Assembly (NCBI GenBank): GCA_036743375.1
Contig: DAINPP010000001.1
Coordinates: 124,001-188,000 of the forward strand
Reading direction: 5' to 3'
Length of the DNA stretch: 64,000 nucleotides
From: DAINPP01 sp036743375
GTDB taxonomy: Bacteria > Thermotogota > Thermotogae > MWEM01
Positions 60,029 to 64,000 of the stretch are shown piece by piece; position 1 is the first letter of the stretch; every line of letters begins with the position of its first letter. Both the position numbers and the translations under genes were made by a program. Below the pieces are notes generated by a model that had not been told where the DNA came from, ran no database searches, and saw only the letters and a program-made list of their open reading frames with translations.

Positions 60029-61273
60029 TTATTTTAAAAGATGAACAAAGAGTCCACTTCTCAACTTAGGTTCAAACCATGTTGATTTTGGCGGCATTGT
60101 TTTATCCGCATCAGCCACATCAAGAAGCTGTTCCATTCCTGTTGGATACATAGAGAAAGCCACCTTCCATTCTCCTGAATCCACCCTGTTTTCAAGTTCT
60201 TTAAGGCCTCTGATACCTCCAATGAAATCTATTCTCTCATCACTCCTTGGATCCTGTATGTCAAGAACAGGGGTAAGCAGATTATTCTGAAGGATGGCTA
60301 CATCAAGGGAATTAACAGGATCAGAAGCATCAAAACTCTCTTCTTTTGCGGAAAGGATATACCATTTGGAATCGAGATACATGCCGAATTCTTTCTGTTT
60401 AACCGGTGTATAAGGTGTATTCGCTGCCTCTGTGAGATCAAAATTCTTTTTTAAGGTTTCAAGGAAGAGTTCTTTTGTTTTTCCATTTAGATCTTTTACT
60501 ACCCTGTTATAATCGAGTATCTTAAGTTGATCATGCGGAAAGAGGACAGCAAGGAAATAATTATATTCTTCGTCACCGGTATGATATTTATTCTCAGATT
60601 TCTTGATATCCCTGACCCTCGCTGCAGAAGCGGCTCTATGATGACCATCCGCAATATAAAGGGCGCTAACCTTTTCAAATAACTCAATCAGTTCTTCGGT
60701 ATTGGATACCTTATATACTCTATGAATACAGTCATATTCATCCTTTATCTCATAAATTTTATCGTTCATCAGATTTTTCATTAAGGCCTTATCAATCACT
60801 TCAACACTTCTGTACGTAAGAAATACGGGACCCGTATTCGCATTTGTGGCAAGTATGTTGTTCACTCGGTCATCTTCTTTTTTTCTCCGTGTAAATTCAT
60901 GTCTTTTTATCTTGGATGCCTGATACTCATCTACCGAAAAACAGCCGACGATACCTACCTGTTTATGTCCTTTCCATTCCTGCTCATAGCAGTACAGAGA
61001 GTTTTCCTCATCCTGAATCAGGATTCTCTCATCAATAAACTTCCTTAAATTTTCTGCCGCCTTCTCATAGACAGTCTTGTCATACTGACTGATTGAAGGA
61101 TCAAGATCAACTTCCGGTTTCACAACATGCAGGAAAGAATACCTGTTATTTTCGACTTCCTTTCTTGCCTCATTCGAATTTAGAACATCGTAGGGCTTTG
61201 AAGCCACTTTCTCCACCAAATCCGTGTTCGGTCTTATTGCTTTGAATGCCTTTACAATTGCCAATGTTACCAT
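60029..61273 (-). CDS. DUF1015 family protein
   Basis: This 414-residue protein begins MVTLAIVKAFKAIRPNTDL, has SKPYDVLNSNEARKEV, NRYSFLHVVKPE, and the family signature YIADGHHRAASAAR near residue 208, and ends with PKSTWFEPKLRSGLFVH. DUF1015 proteins occur in many anaerobes and are often encoded near serine or phosphoglycerate metabolism; their reaction is unknown, though the DGHHR motif suggests a nucleotide- or phosphate-handling site. It overlaps the preceding Crp-like gene by seven bases. Confidence 0.92.
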   Translation of the reverse strand: MVTLAIVKAFKAIRPNTDLVEKVASKPYDVLNSNEARKEVENNRYSFLHVVKPEVDLDPSISQYDKTVYEKAAENLRKFIDERILIQDEENSLYCYEQEWKGHKQVGIVGCFSVDEYQASKIKRHEFTRRKKEDDRVNNILATNANTGPVFLTYRSVEVIDKALMKNLMNDKIYEIKDEYDCIHRVYKVSNTEELIELFEKVSALYIADGHHRAASAARVRDIKKSENKYHTGDEEYNYFLAVLFPHDQLKILDYNRVVKDLNGKTKELFLETLKKNFDLTEAANTPYTPVKQKEFGMYLDSKWYILSAKEESFDASDPVNSLDVAILQNNLLTPVLDIQDPRSDERIDFIGGIRGLKELENRVDSGEWKVAFSMYPTGMEQLLDVADADKTMPPKSTWFEPKLRSGLFVHLLK

Positions 61274-61785
61274 CCCTCCTCTAAAGCGAAACTTTCTTTC
61301 ACTTTTTGATATTTACCTCTCTCTATTCTCTTTATCTGTCCTGTCTCTGTAAGTTCTCTCAAAACATCCCTGACAAGCTTATACGGGAAAAACCTTGCCA
61401 GAAACCCCTCGTTAATCGACTCGAGCTTCTCAATCTGGGAAACAAGATTCGTTTTTCCCTGAATATCTTCCTGATTGAGCCTCTTATCCACTTTACCGAT
61501 CAACTGATTCATCAGAAGTGTGTGTTCATTGAAGAGTGTTTTTTCAGAAAACTCATCGTAGACAATGATTTCAGCATCCTCTATAACCTCTGCTGTAAAT
61601 TTATGTACATTCCCTGTAAGTGGCGCAAAACCTATAAATTGCGGCTCTACTACAATATCAAGCATCAACATAGATTGAAAAGCAAGGTAAATTACAACCT
61701 TGCCTTTATTTAATTTATACAGCTTATTATCAGGTTCCCCCTGGATGAAAATCAGACCACCCTTTGAGAATCTTCTATTTTCCAT
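61267..61785 (-). CDS. Crp-like cyclic-nucleotide-binding-domain protein
   Basis: This 172-residue protein opens with a cNMP-binding fold (KGGLIFIQGEPDNKLYKLNKGKVVIYL, in two parts, then a barrel ending AEIIVYDE) of about 95 residues. The phosphate-binding cassette with the conserved Arg is not evident. A coiled linker follows and then a short winged-helix-like end (FFPYKLVRDVLRELTETGQIKRIERGKYQK), shorter than the HTH_Crp domain. It may be a DNA-binding regulator or a signal adaptor. It overlaps the preceding unknown gene by 11 bases and DUF1015 by seven. Confidence 0.7.
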   Translation of the reverse strand: MENRRFSKGGLIFIQGEPDNKLYKLNKGKVVIYLAFQSMLMLDIVVEPQFIGFAPLTGNVHKFTAEVIEDAEIIVYDEFSEKTLFNEHTLLMNQLIGKVDKRLNQEDIQGKTNLVSQIEKLESINEGFLARFFPYKLVRDVLRELTETGQIKRIERGKYQKVKESFALEEGW

Positions 61786-62146
61786 TTACCACATCACCTG
61801 ATCTGGAATTCACAAATTCTCTGTCTTCATCTCTTTTGATAATATGTTCATGCCGTTTAAAAGCCTCATCGGCAAACCTGTTTATGATGGCATTTAAATC
61901 TGAATTTGAGAATTTCTCTTCAATCTTTTCCGTCAATAAACGATTAATATCCCATTTTTTTTCTTTTTCCGGTGTAAAAACAATCTGTTCAATATCCTTC
62001 TTATCCAGTTCGGTTTCTACCTTCTCAAGCAATTTAAAACAAGTTCCGATAAATACTGCTTCTACTTCTGTGGCATTCTTTGAGTTTTTTATTTCCTTGT
62101 GATAACCGGGCATCAGTTCTTTTTCGAAATGAACGTATGAATACAT
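61775..62146 (-). CDS. Unknown soluble protein
   Basis: I do not recognise this 123-residue cytoplasmic protein. It starts MYSYVHFEKELMPGYHKEI, has a helical middle with TEVEAVFIGTCFKLLEKVETELD and a charged C-terminal half with KKWDINRLLTEKIEEKF. The start at 62146 has AGGAGAGAAG upstream. It overlaps the Crp-like gene by 11 bases, so the two products are probably linked in function. The gap to cysS is 36 bases. Confidence 0.65.
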   Translation of the reverse strand: MYSYVHFEKELMPGYHKEIKNSKNATEVEAVFIGTCFKLLEKVETELDKKDIEQIVFTPEKEKKWDINRLLTEKIEEKFSNSDLNAIINRFADEAFKRHEHIIKRDEDREFVNSRSGDVVNGK

Positions 62147-62182
62147 CTTCTCTCCTGATTTCTTCATGTTAAATTCATCTCC

Positions 62183-63583
62183 TTATTTAATTTGCCACTT
62201 CGTCCCTTCAGGACCATCCAAAAGGCTAATTCCCCTTTCATTCAACCCGTCTCTTATCATGTCCGCCAATTCAAACTGTCTTGCCGCTCTCAATGAATTT
62301 CTGACCGCTACCATGATAGCCATCACATCATCTGCCGTTGCTGATACACTTTCACCCTGCTTTTTTGTGGGAACATCCGTAAACAGCCCCATCACGTCAC
62401 CAATTTCTCCTTTAATCAACCAGTAACCTTCAAATAGTCTTTCCATATCATCAGTCGAATTCATCTCTTTAACTATTTCAAAAATAAGAGAAAGGACTCG
62501 TGATGTATTAAAATCATCATCCAAATAGTCAATAAAACTTTGTCTCTTTTCTTTAACCCATTCCGAAGCAGCTTTACTGAAGGGCGGAATTCCATCCGAT
62601 AGCTCTTCCACCCTCACCAGTGCATCTTCCACTCGTTGAGCGGCCTTTTTCCAATCTTCAAATCTTTCCTCGGAATAATCAATAGGAGCCCTGAACTGTG
62701 TGGAAAAAATAAACATCCTGACAGCCTCTTTGCCGTATTGCCTGACGGCCTCTCTGACCGAAATGATGTTTCCTACAGATTTTGCCATCTTTGCGCCATT
62801 CATCTGCAGCATCCCATTATGAAGCCAGTATCTGGAAAACTCCGAACCTGTACAGGCTTCACTCTGTGCCCTCTCATTCTCATGATGGGGAAAGATAAGA
62901 TCATTTCCCCCGGCATGAATATCAAAAGTTTCCCCAAGAATAGAAGTTGCCATGACTGAACATTCTATATGCCAGCCCGGTCTGCCCAACCCCCATGGAC
63001 TCTCCCATGAAGGCTCTCCCTCTTTTGCAGGTTTCCAGAGTGTAAAATCACCTGGATTTCTCTTTTTCTGATCCACTTCTATTCTGGCCCCCGACAACAT
63101 GTCGTCAAGTTTTCTGTGAGATAACTCACCATAACCGGCAAATTTCGTAACATCATAAAACACTTCATTTTCGACAACATAGGCATATCCCCTGCTAATC
63201 AACCTTTCGACAAAAACGATTGTCTCAGGGATATACTGAGAAATCCTCGGATTAAAATTCGCATCCTTCACACCGAGAGACCTCATATCCCTCAAATATT
63301 CGCGAATGAAAGTCGAGGTGATAGTTTCAAAATCCCACCCTTCTTCATTAATCCTGCTGATAATTTTATCATCGATATCTGTAAAATTCATCACATAAGT
63401 AACTTTATATCCCCTGTACTCAAAATAACGCCTGAGAGAATCAAATACAACCGCCGGTCTTGCGTTTCCTATATGAACTGTGTTATAGACCGTTGGACCA
63501 CAGACATACATCCCGACTTTTCCTTCGACGAGAGGTATAAAATCTCGTTTTGTCTTTGTCAACGTATCAGTAAACTTAATCAT
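62183..63583 (-). CDS. cysS: Cysteinyl-tRNA synthetase
   Basis: This 466-residue class I synthetase has the HIGH-like motif in YVCGPTVYNTVHIGNAR with a zinc cysteine, the second zinc region WHIECSVMA then HAGGNDLIFPHHENE, and the KMSKS-like motif KMAKSVGN. The C-terminal helical anticodon-binding domain (RQFELADMIRDGLNERGI) ends normally. It overlaps gltX by four bases (ATGA). No T-box leader is visible, as expected for an internal operon gene. Confidence 0.97.
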   Translation of the reverse strand: MIKFTDTLTKTKRDFIPLVEGKVGMYVCGPTVYNTVHIGNARPAVVFDSLRRYFEYRGYKVTYVMNFTDIDDKIISRINEEGWDFETITSTFIREYLRDMRSLGVKDANFNPRISQYIPETIVFVERLISRGYAYVVENEVFYDVTKFAGYGELSHRKLDDMLSGARIEVDQKKRNPGDFTLWKPAKEGEPSWESPWGLGRPGWHIECSVMATSILGETFDIHAGGNDLIFPHHENERAQSEACTGSEFSRYWLHNGMLQMNGAKMAKSVGNIISVREAVRQYGKEAVRMFIFSTQFRAPIDYSEERFEDWKKAAQRVEDALVRVEELSDGIPPFSKAASEWVKEKRQSFIDYLDDDFNTSRVLSLIFEIVKEMNSTDDMERLFEGYWLIKGEIGDVMGLFTDVPTKKQGESVSATADDVMAIMVAVRNSLRAARQFELADMIRDGLNERGISLLDGPEGTKWQIK

Positions 63584-64000
63584 ATTGTATCTACAACTCT
63601 TTCAAGTCGTTGAATCATCTGATTTCTTCCTATCAGATGGATGATATTTACAAGTTCAGGTCCATCTTCTTCCCCGGTCAGAACGACTCTAAGCATATGA
63701 TAAAATTTCTTATTTGAAACCTTAACCGCCTTTGTAACGCGTTTAAAGAGATTATAGATTTCCGGAATATCCCACGAATCGGCTGCTTTTACCTGATGAT
63801 ACAATTCGATGAATGCAGGATCCGTATCATCTTCTTTTATCTGTTTTGTCCATTCTATCTTAAAGGTCGGCTCTTTAAAGAAAACAGCTATCATCGCCGG
63901 TACTTCATCAAACTGATGTATTTTTTTCTTTACCGACACAACGGCTTCTCTCACCCATTTGTAATTTGCATCCGCATCCACCTGGGTCATCTGCCCCGCA
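63580..64000 (-). CDS. gltX: Glutamyl-tRNA synthetase, C-terminal part (partial)
   Basis: Only the last 140 residues are in the window; the gene continues beyond base 64000. The visible region is the helical anticodon-binding end of GltX: TFKIEWTK, a run of helices, and the closing FYHMLRVVLTGEEDGPELVNIIHLIGRNQMIQRLE, which matches the LRxALTGxxxGPxLxxxxxLLGxxxxxxRL pattern of the family. It charges tRNA-Glu (and tRNA-Gln in many bacteria). It is directly followed by cysS with a four-base overlap. Confidence 0.9.
   Translation of the reverse strand, partial: AGQMTQVDADANYKWVREAVVSVKKKIHQFDEVPAMIAVFFKEPTFKIEWTKQIKEDDTDPAFIELYHQVKAADSWDIPEIYNLFKRVTKAVKVSNKKFYHMLRVVLTGEEDGPELVNIIHLIGRNQMIQRLERVVDTI

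Noticed and set aside
62147..64000. T-box leaders for cysS, gltX or pheS
   Set aside because: These genes lie within operons with short or negative gaps, leaving no room for a leader.

Overview
The window is a gene-dense, AT-rich bacterial chromosome segment carrying about 63 protein genes. There are no rRNA or tRNA genes, insertion sequences, prophage genes or CRISPR arrays, and no gap longer than 300 bases. Most genes lie on the minus strand in long operons with overlapping stop and start codons; plus-strand islands lie near 18.4, 27.5, 38.8-47.4 and 52.3-55.4 kb. Shine-Dalgarno sites are strong (AGGAGG type), and TTG and GTG starts are common. The content is core metabolism of an anaerobe-like bacterium: the non-mevalonate isoprenoid pathway, cobalamin-dependent methionine synthesis with a split methionine synthase, Isc-type Fe-S assembly, threonine/glycine metabolism and HrcA/CIRCE heat-shock control. 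The YaaR-HolB-YaaT-methyltransferase block and RqcH are familiar from Firmicutes. The split MetH and the short archaeal/Thermotoga-type S-adenosylhomocysteinase are familiar from Thermotogota and other deep lineages. I cannot name the phylum.

Layout. 0-5.3 kb (minus): rRNA pseudouridine synthase (cut by the edge), a secreted protein, HAD phosphatase, dxs, xseB, xseA. 5.3-5.6 kb (plus): a small glutaredoxin behind a perfect CsoR/CstR-like operator. 5.6-18.3 kb (minus): DUF362 ferredoxin protein, PfkB kinase, a tail-anchored unknown, MetH reactivation protein, MetF, MetH, YaaR, HolB, YaaT, RsmC-like methyltransferase, a substrate-binding-like lipid-side protein and a degenerate GGDEF membrane protein. 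18.4-19.8 kb: a divergent aroE homologue and a Fur-family regulator, convergent. 19.9-27.3 kb (minus): ahcY, a degenerate purH homologue, pheS, pheT, queD, a lone MrpF-like protein, preceded by a small secreted protein. 27.5-30.1 kb (plus): glpK, tsaE, an MBL hydrolase. 30.2-38.6 kb (minus): a 61-residue protein, a short DnaE with degraded PHP domain, folD, rqcH, a sliding-clamp-like protein, kbl and a yjdF gene behind a yjdF riboswitch. 38.8-47.4 kb (plus): SixA-CHAD fusion, a secreted protein, EamA transporter, smpB, yqeY, an orphan glmL, and a four-gene Fe-S cluster (NifS-like, IscU fused to DUF59, IscS, two-cysteine IscU). 47.5-52.0 kb (minus): radical SAM protein, dnaJ, grpE, hrcA with CIRCE. 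52.3-55.4 kb (plus): TetR regulator, methyltransferase, amidase. 55.4-64 kb (minus): gltX (cut by the edge), cysS, an unknown, a Crp-like protein, DUF1015, divergent mreB and mreC, guaB, murD.

How it works together: folD, metF, metH, its reactivation partner and ahcY together make most of a folate/methyl cycle. The Isc genes can serve the DUF362 and radical SAM proteins. The most unusual items are (1) the dnaE-folD-rqcH-clamp-like operon, (2) the Fe-S cluster with an IscU-DUF59 fusion and an IscU lacking one ligand cysteine, (3) the PurH homologue lacking the hallmark catalytic residues of both activities, and (4) a shared palindrome in front of the TetR gene and the radical SAM gene. All are sequence readings without database searches.
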